A stretch of DNA of 53,854 nucleotides from Bacillota bacterium (GTDB lineage Bacteria; Bacillota; Clostridia; Christensenellales; CAG-138), in NCBI GenBank assembly GCA_023395595.1, contig JAEWYO010000010.1:1-53854 (forward strand), in the 5' to 3' direction. Each line of letters opens with the position of its first letter. Positions within the stretch are counted from its first letter, which is position 1. This document shows positions 6,600 through 14,461 of the stretch, piece by piece. The position numbers and the translations under genes were made by a program. A model generated the notes under the pieces. That model had not been told where the DNA came from, searched no databases, and saw only the letters and a program-made list of their open reading frames with translations.

Positions 6600-7910
6600 A
6601 TGGACCAACTACAATCGATTTGGGCGGCCGCGCGGGAGAATATCCGTCCTCAAATGACGGGGCTGTCGTTTCACGCCTGGATCGACGTGATCGTACCCCT
6701 TGCGCTGCAGAAGGATATCATGATCCTCGAAGTCCCCACGCCGGACATTCAAAAGACGCTGGAAGACTTCTATTTTGAGAACCTCCGGGACGCGGTCAAA
6801 GCGGCGAACGAAACCATCTCTGATATTCGCATCATCCTGCCGGAAGATCGCGATATCTACATCAACCCCATCAGTTCGGAGCCCATCAACGTCTTTGCGC
6901 TCAATCCGAAATATACATTCGAAACATTCGTCGTGGGCGGTTCCAACCACTTTGCGCACGCGGCGGCGCTTGCGGTTGCGCAAAATCCCGCCGCAGCCTA
7001 CAACCCGCTCTTCCTCTATGGAGGCGTCGGCTTGGGCAAAACCCACCTGATGCACGCCATCGGACATTCGGTCAAGGGCAACGATCCATCCGCGCGAGTT
7101 ATGTATGTCACCAGCGAAACATTCACCAACGAGCTCATCACCGCGATTCAGCTCGACAAACGTTTGGAGTTTCGCAAGCGCTATCGTAATGTAGACGTTC
7201 TGCTCATCGATGACGTGCAGTTCATCGCAAAGAAGCAATCCGTTCAGGAGGAGTTTTTCAACACCTTCAACACGCTGCACAATGCAAACAAGCAGATCAT
7301 CATCAGTTCCGACCGTCCGCCGAAGGAAATCAGCAGCCTCGAAGAACGCCTCCGTTCCCGTTTTGAGTGGGGGTTGATTGCCGATATCCAGCCGCCGGAT
7401 GTGGAGACGCGAATCGCGATTTTACGCAACCGCGCACGGCTCGACAACCTCGACGTGGACGATGAGATCATACAGTTCATCGCAGAGCATGTGGTGAGCA
7501 ACATTCGTGAGCTGGAAGGCTCCTTAACCCGCGTTGTGGCCTATTCCCAGCTGCGCCGCCGCCCGCTGACGCTGGAACTCACCATCGAAGCGCTGCGCGA
7601 CCTGCTGCCGGATGTGAAGAAGAAGGAAGTCACGCCGCAGATTATCAAGAGCACCGTGGCGGAATATTACTCCATCCCCGTCGAAAGCCTGCTTTCCGAG
7701 CGGCGGGATCGCGAAATCGTTCTGCCAAGACAGGTTGCGATGTATCTGTGTCACGATATGCTGGGTATTCCGTATAAGCGCATCAGCACACTGTTCGATA
7801 AAAACGACCACACGACGGCGATCAATGCCTGCAAGCGCGTGGAAGAGATGATCACAGGAGACAGTTCATTTGCCTCGGTCATCGAAGATGTGAAGAAGAG
7901 AATGGCGTAA
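6600..7910 (+). CDS. dnaA: Chromosomal replication initiator protein DnaA
   Basis: This 436-residue initiator opens the origin and loads the helicase. Domain I is at residues 1-80 and a very short linker domain II follows. The AAA+ domain begins near NPKYTFETFVVGGSN, with Walker A GGVGLGKT (141-148) and Walker B LLIDDVQF (about 204-211). The DNA-binding domain IV carries the signature DHTTAINACKR near residue 404. It is complete, though at the short end of the family because domain II is reduced. The spacing to the SD is normal. dnaN follows after an origin-like gap, as in many Firmicutes, but recF, gyrB and gyrA do not follow dnaN and rpmH/rnpA are not upstream. Confidence 0.98.
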   Translation: MDQLQSIWAAARENIRPQMTGLSFHAWIDVIVPLALQKDIMILEVPTPDIQKTLEDFYFENLRDAVKAANETISDIRIILPEDRDIYINPISSEPINVFALNPKYTFETFVVGGSNHFAHAAALAVAQNPAAAYNPLFLYGGVGLGKTHLMHAIGHSVKGNDPSARVMYVTSETFTNELITAIQLDKRLEFRKRYRNVDVLLIDDVQFIAKKQSVQEEFFNTFNTLHNANKQIIISSDRPPKEISSLEERLRSRFEWGLIADIQPPDVETRIAILRNRARLDNLDVDDEIIQFIAEHVVSNIRELEGSLTRVVAYSQLRRRPLTLELTIEALRDLLPDVKKKEVTPQIIKSTVAEYYSIPVESLLSERRDREIVLPRQVAMYLCHDMLGIPYKRISTLFDKNDHTTAINACKRVEEMITGDSSFASVIEDVKKRMA

Positions 7911-8343
7911 TATCGGCACTTTTTTGAATCCCCACGTTATCCACAATTTGTGGATGCGGAATGTGGAAGCGATGTGTACACTGTGGAGTGTATGGAGTGT
8001 GTGGATAAGGCGGGAAAAAGAAGGATCGTTTTCCACGAACCGTTCCACAGCCAAAACCGCGTACGTTCGCCCTGAAACACCGTTGTCCACACTGTGCACA
8101 CCACACTACTCCTACTGCTTCTGTATTACTAGAATAAATAAACACACTTTCACGCCGCGGAGTGTGGATAACCAAAACGAAAAGCGTTTTTATACGAAGC
8201 GGTTTTTCGTACCTGTGCCTCTTTCGTGAAAAACTGAATAGAAACATATGTTCGTATATAATAGAAATACGTAATGCTCTTTAGTCCCTTCACTTTATAT
8301 ACAAACGGACAATCATCCGAGCGCTGAGAAAGGAAGTTGAACC
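7911..8343. other. oriC: Putative replication origin (oriC) between dnaA and dnaN
   Basis: Three perfect DnaA boxes lie at 7937-7945 (TTATCCACA), 8000-8008 and 8163-8171 (TGTGGATAA). Several near matches occur, for example TTGTCCACA at 8083-8091 and TGTGGATGC at 7949-7957. AT-rich stretches at about 8120-8150 and 8230-8275 could be unwinding regions, and TATAAT at 8257-8262 may belong to a dnaN promoter. Position next to dnaA/dnaN, the boxes, and nearby parS sites together support this as the chromosomal origin. Confidence 0.85.
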
Positions 8344-9447
8344 ATGCATTTTTACATTGACTCGAAAGAATTGACAGAAGGCGTTCTTTCTGTCATTAAA
8401 GCGCTTCCCGTGCGCACCACGATGCCGATTTTGGAAGGCATCTATCTGGAAGCGACGGCAGAGGGCGTCAAGCTCAAGTGTTCGGATTTGATGCTGCAAA
8501 AAGAATGCCTCCTGCCCGCAACCATCGAGGAGGAAGGCTTTGCGATTATTCCCGGCAAACTGTTTTCCGAAATCGTCCGAAAACTACCCGAATCGATTGC
8601 CGAAGTGACGCTCTCCGGTAAGTCGCTGGAAATCTCCTGCGGCAGAGCCAAGAGCAGCCTGCAGTGTGTGGAAGCGACGGAAGAGTTTCCCGAAATGCGG
8701 TTTACAGGAGAGACCTTCACCGTCAAGATGGATCATTCCGATTGCCGCGATATGATCAATACCACCGTCTTTGCAACCGCGCAGGATGACAGTAAACCGA
8801 TCCTCACCGGCGTTTTAATGGAGCTCGGTGAAGAGATCACGATTGTCGCAACCGACGCGTTCCAGTTTGCCAAGCGATCTATGCCGCTCAAAACGCCTGT
8901 GCCGGAGCGAAACGTCGTCATCCCCGGAAAATCCATGATGGAGATTTCGCGCATGATGGACGAGACAGAAGCGGACGTGGAACTCACATTCACCAAGACA
9001 CACGTCTGCGTGAATATCAAGCATTCGCGTCTGGTCGCTCGTTTACTCGATGGAGACTATATCAAGTATAAGAATATTCTGCCGAAGGATCACACCACGC
9101 GGGTCATGATCGATAAAGCGGAACTCATGGAGAGCATTGACCGTGCGCAACTCATGGCGCGCGAAGGAAACAACAATATCGTCATGAAGTTCCATGACAA
9201 CAAGCTCACGATCTCCGCAAACAGCTTTGCCGGAAAGATCAATGAAGAGATCGACGTGCAGATCAATGGTGAAGACATCGACATTGCCTTTAATCCGCGT
9301 TTCTGCATCAATGTGCTCAAAAACGTGCCGGATGATAAAATCTATATGGATTTTACAACCAGCATCAGCCCTTGTGTGATTCGTCCCGCCAAGACGGAAG
9401 GTTACTATTATCTGATTGTTCCAGTGCGGATTTACTCCAACTTCTAG
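8344..9447 (+). CDS. dnaN: DNA polymerase III beta subunit (sliding clamp)
   Basis: This 367-residue protein forms the ring that holds the replicative polymerase on DNA. It spans the three repeated clamp domains: it begins MHFYIDSKELTEGVLSVIKALPVRTTMPILEGIYLEA and ends with the typical SPCVIRPAKTEGYYYLIVPVRI. An SD (AAAGGAAG) is well placed before the ATG. It follows dnaA across the putative origin and is followed by a terminator, so it is probably transcribed from dnaA or from a local promoter near 8257. Nothing in the sequence looks unusual. Confidence 0.98.
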   Translation: MHFYIDSKELTEGVLSVIKALPVRTTMPILEGIYLEATAEGVKLKCSDLMLQKECLLPATIEEEGFAIIPGKLFSEIVRKLPESIAEVTLSGKSLEISCGRAKSSLQCVEATEEFPEMRFTGETFTVKMDHSDCRDMINTTVFATAQDDSKPILTGVLMELGEEITIVATDAFQFAKRSMPLKTPVPERNVVIPGKSMMEISRMMDETEADVELTFTKTHVCVNIKHSRLVARLLDGDYIKYKNILPKDHTTRVMIDKAELMESIDRAQLMAREGNNNIVMKFHDNKLTISANSFAGKINEEIDVQINGEDIDIAFNPRFCINVLKNVPDDKIYMDFTTSISPCVIRPAKTEGYYYLIVPVRIYSNF

Positions 9448-9520
9448 TTCTGAATTTTTCGCATTTAATTCAAATCAGTGAATAATTTCAGATTAGAATC
9501 AAAATTTTTATCATATTCAT

Positions 9521-9550
9521 AAGAGACGTTTCATTCGTCTCTTTTGTTTT
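9521..9550 (+). terminator. dnaN terminator
   Basis: The 8-bp perfect stem AAGAGACG/CGTCTCTT (9521-9528 and 9536-9543) is followed by a T-rich tract. Confidence 0.85.
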
Positions 9551-9582
9551 TCTGAATCATAATAAAATAGATGATTTGAGAA

Positions 9583-9598
9583 AGTTTCACGTGAAACA
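9583..9598. promoter_or_regulatory. parS site 1 (one mismatch)
   Basis: AGTTTCACGTGAAACA differs from the parS palindrome only in its first base. ParB/Spo0J binds such sites to nucleate the partition complex. Confidence 0.9.
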
Positions 9599-9650
9599 AT
9601 TTTCTTATAAAAAGCAGTGGATAATAATAAGAATGTGAATATGTGTAATT

Positions 9651-9666
9651 GTTTCACGTGAAACAT
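9651..9666. promoter_or_regulatory. parS site 2 (perfect)
   Basis: TGTTTCACGTGAAACA is an exact match to the parS palindrome, 68 bases from site 1. Confidence 0.95.
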
Positions 9667-9746
9667 ATGCGTTCAAACAAAGCATCTTTCGTATCAAAAA
9701 GAGTAAAAAAACTAGAAAAACCTCATTATAGATGTTTTACCGGAAT

Positions 9747-9762
9747 TGTTTCACGTGAAACA
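9747..9762. promoter_or_regulatory. parS site 3 (perfect)
   Basis: This is a second exact copy of the 16-bp palindrome, 96 bases from site 2 and about 160 bases upstream of soj. Confidence 0.95.
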
Positions 9763-9924
9763 TTGAATCCCCTGCCTGATTCTGCTAGAATGGCGATAGC
9801 GGTTAATTGAACCGACATGATCAAAAAAACTCTCACCGAATCCGATTTTAGAGAAAATTCTAACAAAACGAATCAAAAGATGCGGATTTCGTGAGAAAGT
9901 GAATATCGGAGGAAAATCTCTGTC

Positions 9925-10689
9925 ATGAAAATCGTTGCGGTAGCCAACCAAAAAGGCGGCGTGGGTAAGACAACCACTTCCGTGAACTTAAGCGCGTGTC
10001 TCGCCGAGCAGGGTAAGCGCGTTCTGCTCGTGGACGCAGATCCGCAGGGCAACAGCACCAGCGGCCTCGGCGTCAAGAAGGAAGGCGACGGAAAATCTAT
10101 CTATGATGTGCTCATCAACGATGTTTCCGTGGATGAAGCCACCAAAGACACTATGATCGACACTCTCAAGCTGCTGCCCGCGCATATCGCGCTGGCCGGT
10201 GCGGAGGTCGAGCTGGTCAACATGATGGCACGCGAACAGGTGCTCAAGCGCGCGCTGAACGCAACAAAGGGTAATTATGACTATGTTTTTATTGACTGTC
10301 CCCCATCTTTGGGCCTTCTGACACTCAATGCCCTCACCGCGGCAAACACGCTGCTGGTTCCGATCCAGTGCGAGTTTTACGCGCTGGAAGGCTTAAGCCT
10401 GCTCATGAACACGGTCAAACTTGTGCGCAAGAGCCTGAATCCCGATTTGGACGTGGAAGGCGTCGTGCTGACAATGTTCGATTCACGTACCAATCTCTCC
10501 ATGCAGGTGGTCGAAGAGGTCAAAAAATTCTTCAAAAACAAGGTGTATGATACCATCATTCCCCGCAGCGTCCGCCTCGGCGAAGCGCCGTCGTTCGGAT
10601 TGCCGATTTCGCGCTACGCACCCAACAGCGCGGGTTCGACCGCGTATTGCTCCCTTGCTACGGAGATGATCTCCAAGGAGGGCAAATAA
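9925..10689 (+). CDS. parA: Chromosome partitioning ATPase ParA/Soj
   Basis: This 254-residue ATPase works with Spo0J/ParB and parS to move and organise newly copied origins and to regulate DnaA. The deviant Walker A KGGVGKTT is at residues 10-17, VDADPQGN at about 36-43 and FIDCPPSLGLLT near residue 118. The length is standard for chromosomal Soj proteins. GGAGG is well placed before the ATG. The stop overlaps the ParB start as TAATG, so the two are translationally coupled. Three parS sites lie just upstream, the arrangement expected of a chromosomal ParABS locus. Confidence 0.97.
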   Translation: MKIVAVANQKGGVGKTTTSVNLSACLAEQGKRVLLVDADPQGNSTSGLGVKKEGDGKSIYDVLINDVSVDEATKDTMIDTLKLLPAHIALAGAEVELVNMMAREQVLKRALNATKGNYDYVFIDCPPSLGLLTLNALTAANTLLVPIQCEFYALEGLSLLMNTVKLVRKSLNPDLDVEGVVLTMFDSRTNLSMQVVEEVKKFFKNKVYDTIIPRSVRLGEAPSFGLPISRYAPNSAGSTAYCSLATEMISKEGK

Positions 10690-11570
10690 TGGCCGCGCAA
10701 AAATCTGGGCTCGGGCGCGGACTCGATGCCCTGCTTGATCCATATTCCGCCGCGATGGATGAGCCGGAGAAATCCGGTCTTGGTGTTCTGACCGTCAATG
10801 TGCGGGACATCGATACCAACGCACTCCAGCCGCGCAAACAGTTTGAAGAAAACTCGCTCAACGAACTGGCGGAGTCTATCCGTGTGCATGGCATTGTTCA
10901 GCCGCTGATCGTCAAACAAAAAGGCAGCCGCTATATGATCATCGCGGGTGAGCGCCGGTTTCGCGCCGCGCGCCTGGCGGGGTTGTCCGAAGTGCCTGTG
11001 CTGGTGACGGACTATGACGAGGCGCAGATTCACGAAGTCTCCCTCATCGAGAATATTCAGCGCGAAAACCTGAATCCGATTGAAGAAGCGGCAGCGATTC
11101 GCTTTCTGATGAAGCAACACGATATGACGCAGGAGGAAGTTTCCGGCCGGCTCGGTAAGAGCAGACCCGCAATTGCGAATGCGCTTCGCCTGCTGCAATT
11201 GCCGGAGAGCGTGATTGAAATGCTCAAGAACGGGGCGCTTTCCGCCGGACACGGCAGAACCCTCGCGGGATTGAATGACGGCGTGCTTGCCGAGCAACTT
11301 GCAAAAGAATGCGTCGAGCGGGAATATTCCGTCCGCACGTTGGAAGAAAAGATCAAAGCACTGTCCGAAAAGAAGAAGGCAACGCCAACTGCGAAGAAAG
11401 ACAAGCCGCATCTCCCTGCTGAACTTGCCAATCTGGAGGAATCCTTCCGAGAATCTCTTGGCACGAAGGTATCTCTTGCCGGAACCAACACGCGCGGAAA
11501 GATTACGATTGAGTATTTTTCGCGTGAGGATCTCGAACGCGTGTTTGAAAAAATTTCGGGGAAAGAGTAG
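10689..11570 (+). CDS. parB: Chromosome partitioning protein ParB/Spo0J
   Basis: This 293-residue protein is a CTP-dependent clamp that loads at parS. It begins MAAQKSGLGRGLDALL, typical of ParB. The CTP-binding N-terminal domain has the conserved RKQFEE..LNELAESIRVHGIVQPLIV and GERRFRAARLAG boxes. The helix-turn-helix region MTQEEVSGRLGKSRPAIANALRLLQLP recognises parS. After a KKK-rich linker, the C-terminal dimerisation segment ends the protein. The start at 10689 overlaps the ParA stop. An in-frame ATG at 10647 lies inside parA and was not chosen. Confidence 0.97.
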   Translation: MAAQKSGLGRGLDALLDPYSAAMDEPEKSGLGVLTVNVRDIDTNALQPRKQFEENSLNELAESIRVHGIVQPLIVKQKGSRYMIIAGERRFRAARLAGLSEVPVLVTDYDEAQIHEVSLIENIQRENLNPIEEAAAIRFLMKQHDMTQEEVSGRLGKSRPAIANALRLLQLPESVIEMLKNGALSAGHGRTLAGLNDGVLAEQLAKECVEREYSVRTLEEKIKALSEKKKATPTAKKDKPHLPAELANLEESFRESLGTKVSLAGTNTRGKITIEYFSREDLERVFEKISGKE

Positions 11571-11683
11571 TTTTTGAATCATAGAATAGCAAACAGAGAA
11601 AGAGTTGCGAGAACAGCTCTTTTTTGATGCGATTGTATGTATGAAATCTGTAATATATTATAGAAAGAACACGTTTGATAGGA

Positions 11684-11712
11684 TTGACGAAACTGCTAAA
11701 CAGGCATATACT
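11684..11712 (+). promoter_or_regulatory. Promoter of the aspS leader transcript
   Basis: TTGACG (11684-11689), 17 bases, TATACT (11707-11712). The expected start near 11719 lies just upstream of the SD of the leader mini-ORF. Confidence 0.8.
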
Positions 11713-11742
11713 GATAAAAATTTCAAACAAGGAGAATCCGCT

Positions 11743-11796
11743 GTGCGTCTGGCATTCGCAAACGTTGATTGTGATCGCCCGCACGTAAGCTGCTGA
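11743..11796 (+). CDS. 17-residue candidate leader peptide upstream of aspS
   Basis: GTG start, 17 codons: VRLAFANVDCDRPHVSC (first residue as Met in the cell). AAGGAG is 8 bases before the GTG. Asn and two Asp codons (positions 7, 9 and 11) lie just before the left arm of a perfect hairpin that overlaps the end of this ORF. This is the layout of a ribosome-mediated attenuator sensing charged tRNA-Asp or tRNA-Asn, which would suit the downstream aspartyl-tRNA synthetase. The peptide itself probably has no function. It is unproven. Confidence 0.55.
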   Translation: MRLAFANVDCDRPHVSC

Positions 11797-11820
11797 AGAA
11801 TCGTCTTCCGGCTTACGTGC
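11781..11820 (+). promoter_or_regulatory. Perfect 10-bp hairpin in the aspS leader
   Basis: GCACGTAAGC (11781-11790) pairs perfectly with GCTTACGTGC (11811-11820). The left arm lies inside the leader ORF. TCCGGC at 11807-11812 overlaps the right arm and could instead pair with GCCGGA at 11834-11839; that GCCGG could in turn pair with CCGGC in the terminator. Mutually exclusive structures are therefore possible. Confidence 0.65.
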
Positions 11821-11897
11821 TGATTGTAGCGCTGCCGGATAGAAAAGGATTCTTCTGCTTTCTTGTCATGGATAAAGGGAAGATGATTGTCTTTTCT

Positions 11898-11930
11898 GCC
11901 GTCGGCGTTTGTCCGGCGGTTTTTGTTTTA
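11898..11930 (+). terminator. Attenuator-type terminator inside the aspS leader
   Basis: The stem CCGTCGG (11899-11905) with CCGGCGG (11913-11919), containing one G-T pair, is followed by TTTTTGTTTT. It lies between the leader ORF and the SD of the second mini-ORF, so it can stop transcription before aspS. Confidence 0.75.
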
Positions 11931-11945
11931 TAAGGAGGTGATCCT

Positions 11946-12017
11946 ATGCGGTATTTTGATGATGCCGGTCTGGATGCAGCAACCGGAGAAGACATTGCTG
12001 CACACACAACAGAATAG
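11946..12017 (+). CDS. 23-residue acidic mini-ORF directly upstream of aspS
   Basis: MRYFDDAGLDAATGEDIAAHTTE. The SD AAGGAGGTGATC is a twelve-base match to the 3' end of 16S rRNA, far stronger than that of any neighbouring gene. Four Asp and two Glu occur in 23 residues. The stop is 9 bases before the aspS ATG, so it may drive aspS translation by coupling, or be a second sensor of Asp-tRNA supply. No known family was recognised. Confidence 0.6.
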   Translation: MRYFDDAGLDAATGEDIAAHTTE

Positions 12018-12026
12018 GAGAAGAAA

Positions 12027-13313
12027 ATGAAGCGAACATGGATCACTGAGGCGCAAACGAATGCGCTCGTCAAAATAGAAGGCTTTCTGGAACGAATCCG
12101 CAACACGCGCAACATGGCGTTTCTAGTCGTGCGGGATCGAAGCGGTGCACTGCAAGTCACCATCGAAAAAGAACAGCACCCGGAATGGACAGAGTTGCTC
12201 GACCAGCTCACGCCGGAATCGGTCGTGTCGCTCAGCGGAATCATTCAGGAAAACCCGCAGGTCAAGCTTTTAGGGCGAGAACTGATCCCCATCCGGCTGG
12301 AATTGCTCTCCCTCGCCGCGCCACTTCCGCTGAGAAAGGACGCAAACATCGATACGCGGCTGGACTATCGCTGGATCGACCTGCGCGCCGAGAAGGAGCG
12401 GTTGATTTTCGAGGTGCAAACCTGCCTCGTTTCCGCGATGCGCGCCTTCCTCGAGGAGCGGGAATTTCTAGAGATTCACACGCCAAAGCTGATCGCGGCG
12501 GCAAGCGAGAGCGGCGCGGACGTGTTCGAGGTCGGTTACTTCGACAAGAAGGCATATCTCGCGCAGAGCCCGCAGTTCTACAAGCAGATGGCGATGGCGG
12601 CTGGCTTTGAGAGAATCTTTGAAACAGGACCCGTTTTCCGCGCGGAAAAGTCGTATACCAACCGTCACACGACGGAATTCACGGGGTTTGACCTGGAGTT
12701 TTCCTATATCGAGTCGTTTCACGATGTGATGCAGCTGGAAGCGGAACTACTCACTTACGCCCTTGCGCAAGTGAAGGAACGTTATGGCGAGGCGATTGCG
12801 CGGCTCTACGGAAAAGAAATCGTCGTACCGAAGCTGCCCTTCCCCGTCATCGCGTTGCCGGAACTCTACCGCGAACTGGAACTACGCTATGGTTATCATC
12901 TGCCGGAGCGAGAGCGCGGGGACACGACCACCGAGGCGGAGCAGCTGAGTTATCGTTTCTCAATGGAGCAGTTTGGGCATGAGTTTCTGCTGATTACCGA
13001 CTTTGCGGCGGACAAACGCGCGTTTTACCACATGCGCAAAGAAGGCGTGCCGCAGGGCTACGATCTCGTCTGGCGCGGGGTGGAGATCACCACCGGCGCA
13101 CAGCGCGAGCATCGCTATGATGTGCTCTGCCAGCAGGCGAATGAACGGGGCTTGGGTGAGGACGTGCGGTTTTACACCGAGTTTTTCCGCTATGGCTGCC
13201 CGCCGCATGGCGGCTTCGGGCTTGGGGTAGACCGGCTGACCATGCTTTTGCTGGGCATCGGGATCAAGGAGGCGATGTTCCTCTTCCGAAGCCCGAATCG
13301 ACTGACGCCATGA
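12027..13313 (+). CDS. aspS: Aspartate-tRNA ligase, archaeal/eukaryal type, probably non-discriminating
   Basis: This 428-residue class IIb aminoacyl-tRNA synthetase charges tRNA with aspartate. An N-terminal OB-fold anticodon-binding domain (about residues 15-100) is followed by the catalytic core, with motif 2 FRAEKSYTNRHTTEFTGFDLEFSY and motif 3 GFGLGVDRLTMLLLGI near the C-terminus. It is about 430 residues long and lacks the GAD insertion of the roughly 590-residue bacterial AspRS. It is therefore the archaeal-like type found in some Clostridia and in Deinococcus (AspRS2). Such enzymes often also charge tRNA-Asn, which GatCAB then amidates; whether that holds here cannot be seen. A leader with Asp codons and a terminator precedes it. 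Confidence 0.92.
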   Translation: MKRTWITEAQTNALVKIEGFLERIRNTRNMAFLVVRDRSGALQVTIEKEQHPEWTELLDQLTPESVVSLSGIIQENPQVKLLGRELIPIRLELLSLAAPLPLRKDANIDTRLDYRWIDLRAEKERLIFEVQTCLVSAMRAFLEEREFLEIHTPKLIAAASESGADVFEVGYFDKKAYLAQSPQFYKQMAMAAGFERIFETGPVFRAEKSYTNRHTTEFTGFDLEFSYIESFHDVMQLEAELLTYALAQVKERYGEAIARLYGKEIVVPKLPFPVIALPELYRELELRYGYHLPERERGDTTTEAEQLSYRFSMEQFGHEFLLITDFAADKRAFYHMRKEGVPQGYDLVWRGVEITTGAQREHRYDVLCQQANERGLGEDVRFYTEFFRYGCPPHGGFGLGVDRLTMLLLGIGIKEAMFLFRSPNRLTP

Positions 13314-13356
13314 CTTACTTTTCTTGAAAGAAAAGTAAGCAAAAGAACTTTCATGT
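13314..13356 (+). repeat. Copy 2 of the dispersed palindromic repeat, after aspS
   Basis: CTTACTTTTCTT (13314-13325) and AAGAAAAGTAAG (13328-13339) are perfect complements; the tail CAAAAGAACTTTCATG follows. It starts immediately after the aspS stop codon. A degenerate partial unit (ACAAAAAGAGCTTACACG) lies near 13405. Confidence 0.8.
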
Positions 13357-13448
13357 TATAAAATACTGTCTCTCATAAAAAGAGTTAGATTCCTGAAAGA
13401 AGAAACAAAAAGAGCTTACACGTATAACAAAAGAAACGCTTCGAGCAT

Positions 13449-13487
13449 AAAAAAAGAACCTGCGCGCACTTGCAGGTTCTTTTTGCT
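13449..13487. terminator. Bidirectional terminator between aspS and arcC
   Basis: The 13-bp perfect stem AAAAAGAACCTGC / GCAGGTTCTTTTT (13451-13463, 13472-13484) has A and T runs on both sides and serves the two convergent genes. Confidence 0.9.
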
Positions 13488-13519
13488 TCTCTCTCCGGAA
13501 AGAAAAAGAAGGAGGATGG

Positions 13520-14461
13520 TTATTTCACGATAACGGTGCCTGCGGCTCCGGTGAGCGCATCGACCGCTTTGTCGAGCGAGGTAATGATGGCTCTGCGTCC
13601 CGCTTTGCTGTTTGCGAACTTCACCGCCGCCTGAATCTTCGGCAGCATGGAGCCCGGTGCAAAGTGCCCTTCGCTGATGTACTGCTCCGCTTCGGCGACC
13701 GTGATGGTCGAAAGCCGCTTCTCGTTGGGCTTACCGTAGTTCAGGCAAACCTGCTCCACAGCGGTGAGCACGAGCAGCGCGTCCGCGTTGAGATCTTCGG
13801 CGAGACGTTCGGACGCGAGGTCTTTATCGATCACCGCCGCGGTGCCAACGAGGTCTCCGTTTGCTTCACGAATCACGGGGATTCCGCCGCCGCCAACGGT
13901 GATGACAACGAACCCGCCTTCGATGAGGCACTTGACCTCCGGCAGCTCGACGATCTCAACCGGCATCGGTGAGGCGACAACGCGGCGCCAACCGCGCCCT
14001 GCGTCTTCCTTCACGGAATAGCCCTTCTCCGCCTGGAGTTTCTTGGCTTCTTCTTCGCTATAGAACGGGCCGATGGGTTTCGACGGAGCAAGGAACGCTT
14101 TGTCGTTTTGATCGACCACAACCTGGGTCACGACGGTTGCCGCGCCGGTGTGGTTGCCGCGCGCACGCAGCGCCTTGGTCAAACCCTGCTGCATATGATA
14201 GCCGATCATACCCTGGCTCATCGCGCCGCATACGTCAAACGGCATCGCGGGGGTCACGTTGACGGAGTTTTCGTTTTGCAGCACAATGCGGCCAACCTGC
14301 GGGCCGTTGCCGTGCGCAAGGATGACCTGATAGCCTTTTTCGATGATGTCCGCGATATAGGCGGACGTTTTCTCGACGACCTCCAGCTGTGCTTCCGCCG
14401 TTGCCGGGCCGTTGCCCTCCTGCAGCGCGTTGCCACCCAGAGCGATAACCAATTTTTCCAT
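13520..14461 (-). CDS. arcC: Carbamate kinase
   Basis: This 313-residue enzyme makes ATP from carbamoyl phosphate and ADP. It begins MEKLVIALGGNALQ, with the ALGGNAL block of the family. GNGPQVG, the PIGPFYSEEEAKK block, GGGGIPV and IDKDLASERLAEDLNADALLVLTAVE follow, and the length matches the family. The ATG at 14461 is preceded by GGAGG; the frame is open slightly further upstream. The usual partners arcA and arcB are not in the window, so it may serve agmatine, allantoin/purine or citrulline breakdown encoded elsewhere. It is a single gene with its own terminator. Confidence 0.95.
   Translation of the reverse strand: MEKLVIALGGNALQEGNGPATAEAQLEVVEKTSAYIADIIEKGYQVILAHGNGPQVGRIVLQNENSVNVTPAMPFDVCGAMSQGMIGYHMQQGLTKALRARGNHTGAATVVTQVVVDQNDKAFLAPSKPIGPFYSEEEAKKLQAEKGYSVKEDAGRGWRRVVASPMPVEIVELPEVKCLIEGGFVVITVGGGGIPVIREANGDLVGTAAVIDKDLASERLAEDLNADALLVLTAVEQVCLNYGKPNEKRLSTITVAEAEQYISEGHFAPGSMLPKIQAAVKFANSKAGRRAIITSLDKAVDALTGAAGTVIVK

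Larger units (their letters stand above)
9448..9924. other. AT-rich intergenic region carrying the parS cluster
   Basis: This 477-base gap contains the dnaN terminator (9521-9550), three parS sites and a one-mismatch DnaA box near 9617. No gene is seen. It separates dnaN from the soj-spo0J operon. Confidence 0.8.
11571..12026 (+). other. Long regulatory leader in front of aspS
   Basis: A weak parB terminator is at about 11596-11622 (AAAGAG/CTCTTT followed by T). The rest is an ordered leader: promoter 11684-11712, leader mini-ORF 11743-11796, hairpin 11781-11820, terminator 11898-11930, second mini-ORF 11946-12017, then aspS. No T-box sequence was found. Confidence 0.7.

Noticed and set aside
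11571..12026. T-box riboswitch upstream of aspS
   Set aside because: The conserved T-box sequence and specifier-loop layout were not found; a peptide-type attenuator fits better.
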